Assembly (NCBI GenBank): GCA_902596365.1 | Contig: CACJTT010000003.1 | Location: 1-64,000 of the forward strand | Reading direction: 5' to 3' | DNA length: 64,000 bases | DNA from: an uncultured Alphaproteobacteria bacterium | Lineage (GTDB): Bacteria; Pseudomonadota; Alphaproteobacteria; HIMB59; GCA-002718135 | In this document: piece by piece, positions 1 through 7,898 of the stretch | How the letters are laid out: each line of letters starts with the position of its first letter | How positions within the stretch are numbered: position 1 is the first letter of the stretch | Translations under genes and position numbers: made by a program | The notes under the pieces: generated by a model | The model's database searches: none | Told to the model about the DNA's origin: nothing | What the model saw: the letters and a program-made list of their open reading frames with translations, nothing else

Positions 1-971
1 TTCTTAATAATTGAACCAATTAATTGATAAATTAAAGGCTTAACAACAAATACAAATAACAATTGTACAGAAACAGGATTGCCTGGTAAACAAACTATAT
101 ATGTATTTTTAATTTTCCCAATTGCAATAGGTCTTCCAGGCTTAATTGCAGCTCGCCAAAAAAAAATTTCTCCGTTATTTTTTAAAGTATTAATTAAATG
201 ATCTTCATCTCCAACTGAAGCACCTCCTGTTGTAATTATAATATTATACTTAGATACTTCATTTAATAATTTTTTCTTTATTTTATCAGCATTGTCAGGA
301 AAATTACCCAAGAATTTCTTTGTTATATAATTTTTATTTAATAGAGAGTTTAACAGATAATAATTTGAATTATTAATTTGAGAATTCCTAAGCTTTGTTG
401 TTGGTTTTACTAGCTCGTTACCACTCGTATAAAAACCAATTTTAATTTTTACATAAACTTTTATCTTGCTATAACCAATTGCAGCAATTAAGTTTAAATT
501 TTTAATATCAATCTTTGTACCTTTTTTTAATACAAGACTTCCCTTCGTAATATCTTCACCCTTATGTCTACAGTTATCTCCATGAGCAGGAACTTTAATT
601 AAAGAGAGTTTATTACCATGGATTTCCGTATTTTCCTGCATTACAACTGTATTTGAATTTAAAGGCATTTTGGCACCAGTAAAAATCTTTATAACCTCTC
701 CTACTTTTATTTTATTTTTAGAATGATCCCCTGCAGCAATTCTATTTTGATTAATTTTTTTTGGTATTTTATTTAAATCTTTTTTTAATAAAGCATATCC
801 ATCTACTGCTGAATTTTTAAAAGGGGGTAAGTCAATCTTGGAATATATATTTTCTGCTAAAATTTTGTCTTCCGCATCTTTAAGATTAATTATTTCAGTT
901 TTATTAATTTCAGTCGGAAGTCTTTTAATAAAATTTAAAATTTGCTTCAAATACAGTGGTTTCTTATTCAT
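1..971 (-). CDS. moeA: Molybdopterin molybdenumtransferase MoeA (partial, 3' end outside window)
   Basis: MoeA inserts molybdate into adenylylated molybdopterin, the last step in making basic molybdenum cofactor. The reverse strand reads open from an ATG at 969-971 to the left edge, 323 codons, so the C-terminus is missing. Visible family signatures are PPFKNSAVDGYA at residues 49-60, a TTGGASVGD stretch near residue 243 and LPGNPVS near residue 293. The start overlaps the mobB stop as ATGA, so the two genes are probably translationally coupled. A gephyrin-type fusion cannot be excluded because the end is not seen, but the MoeA assignment itself is secure. Confidence 0.93.
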   Translation of the reverse strand, partial: MNKKPLYLKQILNFIKRLPTEINKTEIINLKDAEDKILAENIYSKIDLPPFKNSAVDGYALLKKDLNKIPKKINQNRIAAGDHSKNKIKVGEVIKIFTGAKMPLNSNTVVMQENTEIHGNKLSLIKVPAHGDNCRHKGEDITKGSLVLKKGTKIDIKNLNLIAAIGYSKIKVYVKIKIGFYTSGNELVKPTTKLRNSQINNSNYYLLNSLLNKNYITKKFLGNFPDNADKIKKKLLNEVSKYNIIITTGGASVGDEDHLINTLKNNGEIFFWRAAIKPGRPIAIGKIKNTYIVCLPGNPVSVQLLFVFVVKPLIYQLIGSIIK

Positions 972-1453
972 AGAATTTTTTTTATTATAAATTCAACCAA
1001 GTTTTTAGTATCATTTCTTGTAAATACAGGAGTGCTCTTATCCTTTAGTTCATCAGAAACAATTGCTATTACATTATTGGCTTCTTTATTTTTATTTTTT
1101 AGACCTTTTCCTAATATTTCAATTTTTGGATGCTTTTCTTTTTTAAAACCTTCTACAACAATAATATCAACATTATGGAACTCTTTAATTAATTCCTCTA
1201 AATTTTTTTCATTTTTATGATTATTTTCTGTTATTTTTGCCCAACGTTTTGATGAACTAATAATAACCTGATTAGAACCAGCCTCTCGATGTTTAAAACT
1301 ATCTGTACCATGTTTATCAATATCAAAATCATGATGTGCATGTTTTATCGATCCAACCTTGTAACCACTCTCAACCAATAATTTGATTATTAGGCTAGCA
1401 TAATATGTTTTTCCAACATCTTTCAAGCCGGTAATACCAATAATTTTGCTCAT
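968..1453 (-). CDS. mobB: Molybdopterin-guanine dinucleotide biosynthesis adapter MobB
   Basis: MobB is a P-loop GTP-binding accessory protein that assists attachment of GMP to molybdenum cofactor. The 161-residue product has a Walker A motif GLKDVGKT at residues 9-16 and an IIVVEGFKKE segment near residue 100, both typical of MobB. Its length matches the stand-alone family. It overlaps the upstream permease gene by 4 bases and the downstream moeA by 4 bases, giving a tightly coupled three-gene operon. Its partner mobA lies on the other strand about 1.5 kb away, so the pair is split across a divergent locus. Confidence 0.92.
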   Translation of the reverse strand: MSKIIGITGLKDVGKTYYASLIIKLLVESGYKVGSIKHAHHDFDIDKHGTDSFKHREAGSNQVIISSSKRWAKITENNHKNEKNLEELIKEFHNVDIIVVEGFKKEKHPKIEILGKGLKNKNKEANNVIAIVSDELKDKSTPVFTRNDTKNLVEFIIKKIL

Positions 1454-2139
1454 ATATTTTTCTTATTAAAAATGTAAACTAATGAATATATTATAATTGT
1501 TAGAAGAATTAAAACTATACCTAAAGCCATTGCATATTCAAGATTGCCCATTCTTGTCTCAAGCGAGATCGCTGTGGTCATCACTCTTGTAAAGTGATCA
1601 ATGTTTCCTCCCACAATCATTACAGCTCCTACTTCAGATATAGCTCTACCAAAAGCTGAAAGAAGTGATGTAATAACAAGAAAATAACTGTGTTTAGTAA
1701 TTATAAATGCCACCCCAAAAAAGGGCATATTAATAGATCTTAATTGATCTTTATACTCTCTCCAATTTTGATCAAAGATTTCATGTGATAAGGAAGTGAC
1801 AATTGGAAAAATAATTATTACTTGAGCTATTATCATGGCATTAGGTGTGTATAACAGTTGCAAAACACCTAAAGGGCCTCCTGATGCAAAAAGGAAATAT
1901 ACTATCAACCCAACTACAACAGGAGGAATACCCATCAATGAATTAAGGACTATTAAAATAAAACTTTTAAACGGGAAATTTTTTAAAGCTATATAATAAC
2001 CAATTAATAAACCTAAAATTGAAGCAACTATAAGAGCAAAAATACTGACGTATAATGATAAAATAATAATTTCCCACAAATCATTATCAAAAGAAATGAT
2101 TAAAAATAAAGATTCTGTAAAAATTTCTATAATGTTCAT
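1450..2139 (-). CDS. ABC transporter permease, TupB-like (tungstate/molybdate)
   Basis: This 229-residue protein is all-helical with about five or six membrane segments. It carries the phrase MGIPPVVVGL near residue 68 and a SEVGAVMIVGGN segment in the cytoplasmic EAA-loop region, as in TupB/WtpB permeases for tungstate or molybdate. The location directly upstream of mobB-moeA supports an oxyanion substrate for cofactor synthesis. No periplasmic binding protein or ATPase gene adjoins it: upstream lies the divergent fdhD after only 24 bases. Its partners must be encoded elsewhere or beyond the left edge. Family assignment is good; tungstate versus molybdate cannot be decided. Confidence 0.8.
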   Translation of the reverse strand: MNIIEIFTESLFLIISFDNDLWEIIILSLYVSIFALIVASILGLLIGYYIALKNFPFKSFILIVLNSLMGIPPVVVGLIVYFLFASGGPLGVLQLLYTPNAMIIAQVIIIFPIVTSLSHEIFDQNWREYKDQLRSINMPFFGVAFIITKHSYFLVITSLLSAFGRAISEVGAVMIVGGNIDHFTRVMTTAISLETRMGNLEYAMALGIVLILLTIIIYSLVYIFNKKNI

Positions 2140-2163
2140 ATAAAGATAATAACAGAATACAGT

Positions 2164-2982
2164 ATGAGTAAAAAAATTAAATATTTAGTTGCACCTAACC
2201 CACTAGATAGGAATCTAACTAAGGAAATAAATGGCTTTGATGAAAGTTTTAAGAAAACTAAAACAAAGGTTATAATAGAGAAAGATCTTACTATTTATTT
2301 AAATAATCAAGAAATTGTAACACTAATGACAGTTGGTGATCATCCTGAATATCTTGCAGTGGGTTATTTATTAAATCAAAATATGCTAAAAAAAACTGAT
2401 AAAATTAAAAAAATTGAATATGATACTGATCTCAAAGTTGTGATTGTAAGAACATCTCGAAAAACTAATTACGAAGAAAAATTAAAAAGAAAAATTACTA
2501 CAAGTGGATGTGCTGTTGGAACAGTATTTGGTGATGTTTATGATGAGATCTTAAAAAGTAAAATTAAATCCAAAAAAAAAATCAAGCATTCATGGATCTA
2601 TGAAATTTCAAAAAAAATTAATTTAACACCAAGTTTATATCTTGAAGCTGGAGCTATTCATGGTTGTGCAATTATTGAAAATAATAATCCAATTATTTAT
2701 ATGGAAGATGTTGGCCGTCACAATGCTGTAGATAAAATCGCAGGGTATATGTTTTTAGAAAAAATTAATGGAAATAATAAAATTTTTTATACTACAGGAA
2801 GGTTGACTAGTGAAATGGTTATCAAAACTGTAAAAATGATGATACCTATTTTAATATCACGCTCAGGCTTTACATCTTGGGGTGTTGAGCTTGCTAGGAA
2901 AACTAATCTTACTTTAATAGGAAGAGCAAAAGGTAAAAAATATCTAGTACTATCAGGTGAAAAAAGAATTGATCATAAATAA
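2164..2982 (+). CDS. fdhD: Formate dehydrogenase accessory sulfurtransferase FdhD
   Basis: FdhD carries sulfur from the desulfurase IscS to the Mo/W-bisMGD cofactor before insertion into formate dehydrogenase. The 272-residue protein shows the GRLTSEMVIK motif near residue 212, an EDVGRHNAVDK segment near residue 180 and the flexible-loop cysteine at residue 116 in TSGCAVG. The family's usual CxxC pair is reduced to a single cysteine: position 119 is glycine. The ATG at 2164 lies only 24 bases from the divergent permease start. A formate dehydrogenase is implied but not present in this window. Confidence 0.93.
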   Translation: MSKKIKYLVAPNPLDRNLTKEINGFDESFKKTKTKVIIEKDLTIYLNNQEIVTLMTVGDHPEYLAVGYLLNQNMLKKTDKIKKIEYDTDLKVVIVRTSRKTNYEEKLKRKITTSGCAVGTVFGDVYDEILKSKIKSKKKIKHSWIYEISKKINLTPSLYLEAGAIHGCAIIENNNPIIYMEDVGRHNAVDKIAGYMFLEKINGNNKIFYTTGRLTSEMVIKTVKMMIPILISRSGFTSWGVELARKTNLTLIGRAKGKKYLVLSGEKRIDHK

Positions 2983-3592
2983 ATCAAAAACGATAATAGT
3001 TATTCTTGCAGGTGGCCAATCACGTCGATTTGGTGGTGGTTATAAAACTTTAAATAAATTCAATAATATATCCATACTTGATAGAATTATTAAAAATTTT
3101 AAAAAGTTAGGAATTGAAATAATTTTAAATGTAAACTCAAATGAAGACCAGTTTATAAAAACAGGCTTACATTTAATAAAAGATGAGCTAGAAAACTTTC
3201 AAGGTCCTCTTGCTGGAATATTTTCATCAATGAAATGGGTATTAGAAAATAAAAAAAATATTGAATGGATCTTTACATCACCATCCGATACTCCATTTTT
3301 AAGTAAAAGTTTAGTAAACAAATTTTTAAGTACTAAGTATAATAATAAAACTAATATAGTTATTGCAAAATCCTTCAACAAAACTCATCCTGTAATTGGT
3401 TTTTGGCATATTTCATTAATTAAAAGTTTAGAAGAATTTTTAGCTAAAGATAATAGAAAAATTATGCATTGGGTTGAGCAACAAAATTATGAATTCCTAA
3501 ATTTTGAAGACAAAAATTATTTTTTTAACATTAATACTCAGGCAGATTTAGAAGAGGCAATTGAAATTGAGAAGTCTCTAAAAATAATATAA
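2957..3592 (+). CDS. mobA: Molybdenum cofactor guanylyltransferase MobA
   Basis: MobA transfers GMP from GTP to molybdenum cofactor to make the MGD form used by formate dehydrogenases and related enzymes. The 211-residue product starts with the nucleotidyltransferase signature LAGGQSRRFGGGYK at residues 18-30 and has an SPSDTPFLS metal-binding segment near residue 115. The usual aspartate before the lysine of the first motif is tyrosine here. The GTG start at 2957 overlaps the end of fdhD by 26 bases; a TTG at 2969 is an alternative. It forms a two-gene operon with fdhD. Confidence 0.88.
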   Translation: MKKELIINKSKTIIVILAGGQSRRFGGGYKTLNKFNNISILDRIIKNFKKLGIEIILNVNSNEDQFIKTGLHLIKDELENFQGPLAGIFSSMKWVLENKKNIEWIFTSPSDTPFLSKSLVNKFLSTKYNNKTNIVIAKSFNKTHPVIGFWHISLIKSLEEFLAKDNRKIMHWVEQQNYEFLNFEDKNYFFNINTQADLEEAIEIEKSLKII

Positions 3593-3600
3593 TTTACTGG

Positions 3601-3622
3601 ATAATCTTAATAATAAGATTAT
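3601..3622. repeat. AT-rich inverted repeat (possible weak terminator)
   Basis: A perfect 9-bp inverted repeat, ATAATCTTA / TAAGATTAT with a 4-base loop, lies between mobA and the TauE gene. It contains only two G-C pairs and has no T-run, so a role in termination is uncertain. Confidence 0.35.
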
Positions 3623-3640
3623 AAATTAATACCATAAATC

Positions 3641-4555
3641 ATGTCAATTTACCTTCCTATAGCCGAAATGAATATCAATATCTTCTTAATTGTTTTTATT
3701 GGAATGATAGTAGGTGCATTATCTGGCTTGTTTGGTGTTGGGGGAGGTTTTTTAATGACTCCTCTTTTGATTTTTCTAGGTATTCCACCTGTAGTTGCAG
3801 TTGGTTCTGAAGCTCCACATGTTTTAGCTTCCAGTGTATCTGGAGTGATAGCGCACTGGCGTAAAAAAAATGTTGATTTTAAGATGGGTTTTTTTTTATT
3901 ATCTGGTGGTATAATTGGATCAACTCTAGGAGTTAATTTATTTAAATTACTTAAGATTTATGGTCAAATTGATATTGTTATTCAATTTTTATTTTTAATT
4001 TTCCTTGGTTTTATTGGAGTATCAATGGCTTTTGAAAGTGCAAAAACAACTATAAAAAATTACCGAACTACTTCAGCGATCAGAACAAAACTTCATCAAC
4101 ATTCTTGGATACACGGGCTTCCTTTTAAGCTTCGTTTTCATCGCTCAAAATTATATATTTCTGCAATTCCACCTATTTTAATAGGTTTTTTTGTTGGAGT
4201 ATTATCAGCGATGATGGGTGTTGGTGGTGGCTTTATTATGATACCGGCAATGGTTTACATATTAGGCATGTCTACAAATGTTGTTGTGGGCACTTCATTA
4301 TTTCAAATCATTTTTGTAACAGCAAACTCAACCTTTTTTCAATCTTATTTAAACCAAACTGTTGATGTAGTTTTGTCTGCTCTTATGATCCTTGGTGGAG
4401 TTATTGGTGCTCAAATTGGAGTTATAATTGGATCAAAATTAAAAGCTGAATATTTGAGAGGTATTTTAGCAATTTTAGTATTACTTGTTTGTGCTAAAAT
4501 CTTAACTGATTTGATTCTTACACCCACAGATTTATTTACTACTTCATTGTATTGA
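3641..4555 (+). CDS. TauE/SafE family sulfite/anion exporter
   Basis: This is a 304-residue inner-membrane protein with two homologous halves. Each half carries a glycine-rich GVGGG motif (LFGVGGGFLMTP near residue 31 and MMGVGGGFIMIP near residue 190), the hallmark of the TauE/SafE (formerly DUF81) family of predicted organosulfur or sulfite exporters. About eight or nine membrane segments are evident, with an inserted polar loop around residues 130-170. In alphaproteobacteria this transporter is often paired with a TIGR02186 protein, as here two genes downstream. The exported substrate is not determined by the sequence. Confidence 0.85.
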   Translation: MSIYLPIAEMNINIFLIVFIGMIVGALSGLFGVGGGFLMTPLLIFLGIPPVVAVGSEAPHVLASSVSGVIAHWRKKNVDFKMGFFLLSGGIIGSTLGVNLFKLLKIYGQIDIVIQFLFLIFLGFIGVSMAFESAKTTIKNYRTTSAIRTKLHQHSWIHGLPFKLRFHRSKLYISAIPPILIGFFVGVLSAMMGVGGGFIMIPAMVYILGMSTNVVVGTSLFQIIFVTANSTFFQSYLNQTVDVVLSALMILGGVIGAQIGVIIGSKLKAEYLRGILAILVLLVCAKILTDLILTPTDLFTTSLY

Positions 4556-4560
4556 TTCAA

Positions 4561-4941
4561 ATGAAAAATTTTAAACAATATTTTATTACTTATATCGGGA
4601 TGGGGTTATTAACTTTATACTATGTAAGTCAATTTTTTGAAATTGATTTCGATTTTTTATTTCAGATAACTATCTTTATTTTATCAGGATGCTTATTATT
4701 TAAATTGTTTTATTGGTACAATATTGGCAAAAGTTCTGAAAGGGAAAATTTATTGAGATTATGTTTTATAGTTTTAACTTATTTGCTTCCAATTTATATG
4801 ATAATTCAAGAAGCTACTTTAATTATTGATTTAACAATTTTAAAAATAACTTATGTAATTATTTATACTTTTGCCTTTATTGGAATACTTATAGAAAGAT
4901 ATTTGTTTGCTATAAAAGAAAAATTCAAAGAACATTTATAA
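4561..4941 (+). CDS. Small multi-pass membrane protein, unknown function
   Basis: I do not recognise this family. The 126-residue protein has about four hydrophobic helices with a short charged segment (KSSERENLLR) in the middle and a lysine-rich tail. An ATG at 4561 is preferred; a TTG at 4552 overlapping the upstream stop codon would add three residues. It sits between the TauE-family transporter and the TIGR02186 gene, with a 5-base gap upstream, so it is almost certainly in that operon. A role in the same membrane transport system is a guess from position only. Confidence 0.65.
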   Translation: MKNFKQYFITYIGMGLLTLYYVSQFFEIDFDFLFQITIFILSGCLLFKLFYWYNIGKSSERENLLRLCFIVLTYLLPIYMIIQEATLIIDLTILKITYVIIYTFAFIGILIERYLFAIKEKFKEHL

Positions 4942-4956
4942 TATGAATAAAATGAA

Positions 4957-5697
4957 ATGAATAATAAATTGAAATCTTTTGTTTTTATAACTGTATTTTT
5001 TTTTACAAAAGTCATTTTGGCTGAGGCATATTTTGATTTATCTCAAACTAATATTAAAATAGAAACAGATTTTAATGGTAAAGAAATAATTATTTTTGGT
5101 ATTTTAAATGATAATCAGGAAACTATTATTACTATTAAAGGTCCGCAGAAAAAAGCATTAATTCAAAAAAAAGAGAGAATTTTAGGTTTTTGGTTTAATA
5201 CAAAGCAAATTACTTATGATAAAGTTCCTAGCATTTTTTTTATTGCTTCATCAGCAAAGCTTGAAGATATTTTACCAATGTCTACCATAATTAAAGAAGA
5301 GCTTAGCTTTGATTTATTGTTAGAAAATAAATTATCACAAAGAAATTTTATATCTGATGTATCATTAAAGAATTGGCAGGATAATTTTGTTAGAATTAAA
5401 AAAAATAAAAGTTTATTCAAACAATATAAAGTTGCAAAAATAGAAAAAAAACTTTTTCAAACACGGATTTTTTTCCCAGCTGAGTCAATCCCTGGAGAAT
5501 ATAAAGTGCAAGTCTATCAAATCAAAAATAATATTATCTTAAATAAGAAAGAAAAAATTATAACTTTGCAAAAGTCTGGGATTGGAAGTAAAATATACGA
5601 TTTTGCTCACAATAATGCAGCAGCTTATGGTTTTTTTACTATCATATTTGCTATATTATCAGGATTTCTTGCTGCTACATTATTTAGGAGGTCTTAA
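4957..5697 (+). CDS. TIGR02186 family alphaproteobacterial membrane-anchored protein
   Basis: The 246-residue product has an N-terminal signal peptide (about residues 1-23), a roughly 190-residue beta-rich extracytoplasmic region and one C-terminal transmembrane helix followed by a short RRS tail. This layout, an early LSQTNIKIETDFNGKEI stretch and the neighbouring TauE/SafE gene match the Alph_Pro_TM/TIGR02186 family, whose function is unknown. The stop overlaps the next start by one base, so it is coupled to the stress-protein gene. A periplasmic partner of the exporter is plausible but not shown. Confidence 0.8.
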   Translation: MNNKLKSFVFITVFFFTKVILAEAYFDLSQTNIKIETDFNGKEIIIFGILNDNQETIITIKGPQKKALIQKKERILGFWFNTKQITYDKVPSIFFIASSAKLEDILPMSTIIKEELSFDLLLENKLSQRNFISDVSLKNWQDNFVRIKKNKSLFKQYKVAKIEKKLFQTRIFFPAESIPGEYKVQVYQIKNNIILNKKEKIITLQKSGIGSKIYDFAHNNAAAYGFFTIIFAILSGFLAATLFRRS

Positions 5698-6170
5698 TGA
5701 ATGATAATAGATACATACTAGTTGTTGCTGATAATTCACCCGAAATGGAAATTGCTCTCGAATATGCATGTGCTAGATCAAAGAAAACAAGTCGTAAAAT
5801 AATTATAGCAACATTTATAGAGCCCTTAGATGTTTTAACAACTCAAGGTGTAACAGAGATTATGAAAAACGAGGCTAGAGAAGAGGCCGAAAAACTTGTA
5901 CAAAAAGCAGCAACCTATGTTAAAAATAAAACAGGAGAAATTCCTGCTTTAGCAATGAGAGAAGGAGAGACAATCATTGAATTAAAAAAACTTATTGAAG
6001 AAGAACAAAATATTAATGTATTGGTTTTGGCAGCAAATTCAGACCCAAAAAACAAAGAATCAAATTTGATTATTAATTCACTAGTTAGTCAAGAGATTAC
6101 AAACATGCGAGTCCCAGTTATGATTGTTCCTGGTAATTTTTCGAAAGATCATATTGCTTTAATCACTTAA
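5697..6170 (+). CDS. Universal stress protein, UspA family
   Basis: A single Usp domain of 157 residues. It begins with the typical beta strand YILVVADNSPEMEIALEYA and ends with the VPVMIVPG strand. The canonical Gx2Gx9GS ATP-binding motif is not obvious: the corresponding region reads AANSDPKNKESN, so this may be a non-ATP-binding member. It overlaps the TIGR02186 stop by one base (TAATG) and is followed by pyrE after two bases. A function in stress survival or in regulating the neighbouring transporter is inferred only from family and context. Confidence 0.85.
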   Translation: MNDNRYILVVADNSPEMEIALEYACARSKKTSRKIIIATFIEPLDVLTTQGVTEIMKNEAREEAEKLVQKAATYVKNKTGEIPALAMREGETIIELKKLIEEEQNINVLVLAANSDPKNKESNLIINSLVSQEITNMRVPVMIVPGNFSKDHIALIT

Positions 6171-6172
6171 AT

Positions 6173-6808
6173 ATGTCAGAAATAATAGCTGAAAAATTAA
6201 TTAATATTCGATCAATACAGTTTTCTTTTGACAGTCATTTTACTCTAACTTCAGGTCTAAAATCTCCAGTATATGTAGACTGTCGTAAAATTATATCTTT
6301 TATAGATGAAAGAGATTTTATTATGAAAGAAGCTGTAAAGTATTTAAAAAAAAATAAATTACAATTTGATTTAGTGGCAGGAGGTGAAACAGCTGGCATT
6401 CCTTACGCTGCAATTATTTCAGAAAAAATTAAAAAACCCATGTTATATATTCGAAAAAAACCAAAAGGTTTCGGTAAAAACCAACAAATTGAGGGGGAAT
6501 TTAAAGAAAGAATGAATGCAATTTTAATTGAAGACCTAGCAACTGATGGAGGTAGTAAAGTTATATTTGTTGAAGCAATGAGAAAAGCAGGGTTAATAGT
6601 AAAAGATATTTTTGTTATTTTTTACTATGACATATTTAATTTTGAAGACTCCAACTTATCTAAACTAGATATTAAAATTCACTCCCTTTGCACTTGGAAA
6701 GATATTATTTCAGTCATAGAGAGAAAGAAATTATATAATAATGGCGAAATAAGAAATTTAAAAAAATTTTTGAATAACCCTGATGATTGGAGAAAGAATA
6801 ATGCATAA
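6173..6808 (+). CDS. pyrE: Orotate phosphoribosyltransferase PyrE
   Basis: PyrE joins orotate to PRPP to give orotidine 5'-phosphate in de novo pyrimidine synthesis. The 211-residue protein contains the PRPP-binding loop LIEDLATDGGS at residues 118-128, an FTLTSGLKSPVYVDCR substrate segment near residue 23 and the RKKPKGFGKNQQIEG catalytic loop near residue 94. Length and motif order match bacterial PyrE. The gene ends inside the start region of the nucleotidyltransferase gene downstream, so the two are co-transcribed. Confidence 0.95.
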   Translation: MSEIIAEKLINIRSIQFSFDSHFTLTSGLKSPVYVDCRKIISFIDERDFIMKEAVKYLKKNKLQFDLVAGGETAGIPYAAIISEKIKKPMLYIRKKPKGFGKNQQIEGEFKERMNAILIEDLATDGGSKVIFVEAMRKAGLIVKDIFVIFYYDIFNFEDSNLSKLDIKIHSLCTWKDIISVIERKKLYNNGEIRNLKKFLNNPDDWRKNNA

Positions 6809-7229
6809 TATAATTTTAGTAAGCGGAGGTTTTGATCCAATTCATAGTGGTCATATAAAATTAATAAACGATGCAAACAAATATGGTGATGTAATAGTTC
6901 TTTTGAATTCAGATGAATGGTTGAGAGAGAAAAAAGGTAAAGAGTTCTTACCTTTTGATGAAAGAAAAATTATTATGAATAATATAAAAGGAGTTATTAA
7001 TGTTATTGCATTTGATGATAGTGATAAAACTTGTATTGATGGAATTCAAAAAGCAAAATCACTTTATAAAGATAGTATTATCAAATTTGCAAATGGTGGA
7101 GATAGAAATAATGAAACTACTCCTGAAAAAGAATTTTGTGATAAAAATAATATTGACACTCTTTTTGGAATTGGTGGTAGTAATAAATCTAATTCAAGTT
7201 CTTTGATTTTAAAAAAATGGAAAGAATGA
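6801..7229 (+). CDS. Small cytidylyltransferase-like nucleotidyltransferase, substrate unknown
   Basis: The 142-residue protein is a single HxGH-type nucleotidyltransferase domain with GGFDPIHSGH at residues 9-18, a LLNSDEW segment and a C-terminal GIGGSNKSNSSS stretch in place of the usual ISST. Such domains transfer CMP or AMP to phosphosugars, glycerol phosphate or similar substrates; I cannot name the substrate. The ATG at 6801 is chosen because GGAGAAAG lies just upstream at 6789-6796; an in-frame ATG at 6783 is less likely. It overlaps the pyrE stop and is nearly end-to-end with pdxH on the other strand. Confidence 0.8.
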   Translation: MHNIILVSGGFDPIHSGHIKLINDANKYGDVIVLLNSDEWLREKKGKEFLPFDERKIIMNNIKGVINVIAFDDSDKTCIDGIQKAKSLYKDSIIKFANGGDRNNETTPEKEFCDKNNIDTLFGIGGSNKSNSSSLILKKWKE

Positions 7230-7232
7230 TAA

Positions 7233-7835
7233 TTAAGGATATAGTTTTTTAATTTTCCAGGAGTTATCACTTTTATAATAAAGTAAACGGTCATGAATTC
7301 TAAATGGCATTTCTTGCCAAAATTCAATTAAATTGGGAGTTACTAAATAGCCATTCCAGTGTGATGGACGAAGTATATCTTTATCTTTATACTTATTTTC
7401 AAACCCTTTAATAATTGATATTAAGTCATCTCTAGATGAAAGTTCATCACTTTGGTTAGATGACCATGCTCCAATCTGACTATTTCTTGGACGTGTTTTA
7501 AAATAAGAGTCAGCAAGTTCTTTACTTACAATATTTGCAATACCCTCTATTCTTATCTGTCTATTTTGAGTTTTCCAATGAAAGTTAAGAGCAACATTGT
7601 TATTTTTTTTAATTGATTTACCTTTTTTACTATTAGAATTAGTATAAAAAACTAAACCATTCTCATCATATGATTTTAATAAAACAACTCTTGATGAAGG
7701 TTGATTGTTAGAAATCGTAGATAGTGTCATTGCATTTGGATCGTTTATCTCTGTTTTACATGCTAAATCATACCATTTTTTAAATAAAACGAATGGATCT
7801 TTAATGTGTTCAATCAGGTCTTTGTGCTTTAACAT
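7233..7835 (-). CDS. pdxH: Pyridoxamine 5'-phosphate oxidase PdxH
   Basis: PdxH oxidises pyridoxine or pyridoxamine 5'-phosphate to pyridoxal phosphate using FMN and oxygen. The 200-residue protein has NAMTLSTI near residue 35, the FMN-binding SSRVVLLKSYDENGLVFYTN region, RPSHWNGYLVTP near residue 156 and FWQEMPFRIHDRL at the C-terminus, all typical of the family. The gene is convergent with the nucleotidyltransferase gene (three bases between stops) and divergent from fabI. It appears to be a single-gene transcript. Confidence 0.95.
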   Translation of the reverse strand: MLKHKDLIEHIKDPFVLFKKWYDLACKTEINDPNAMTLSTISNNQPSSRVVLLKSYDENGLVFYTNSNSKKGKSIKKNNNVALNFHWKTQNRQIRIEGIANIVSKELADSYFKTRPRNSQIGAWSSNQSDELSSRDDLISIIKGFENKYKDKDILRPSHWNGYLVTPNLIEFWQEMPFRIHDRLLYYKSDNSWKIKKLYP

Positions 7836-7898
7836 TTTCGATATATTAAGTAATAAAAGATATATATAATCTTAAAAATAATAAAAAATAGGAATTTA

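Noticed and set aside
2140-2163. Possible molybdenum-cofactor riboswitch upstream of the Mo-cofactor genes
   Set aside because: Only 24 bases separate the divergent genes, far too short for the Moco aptamer.
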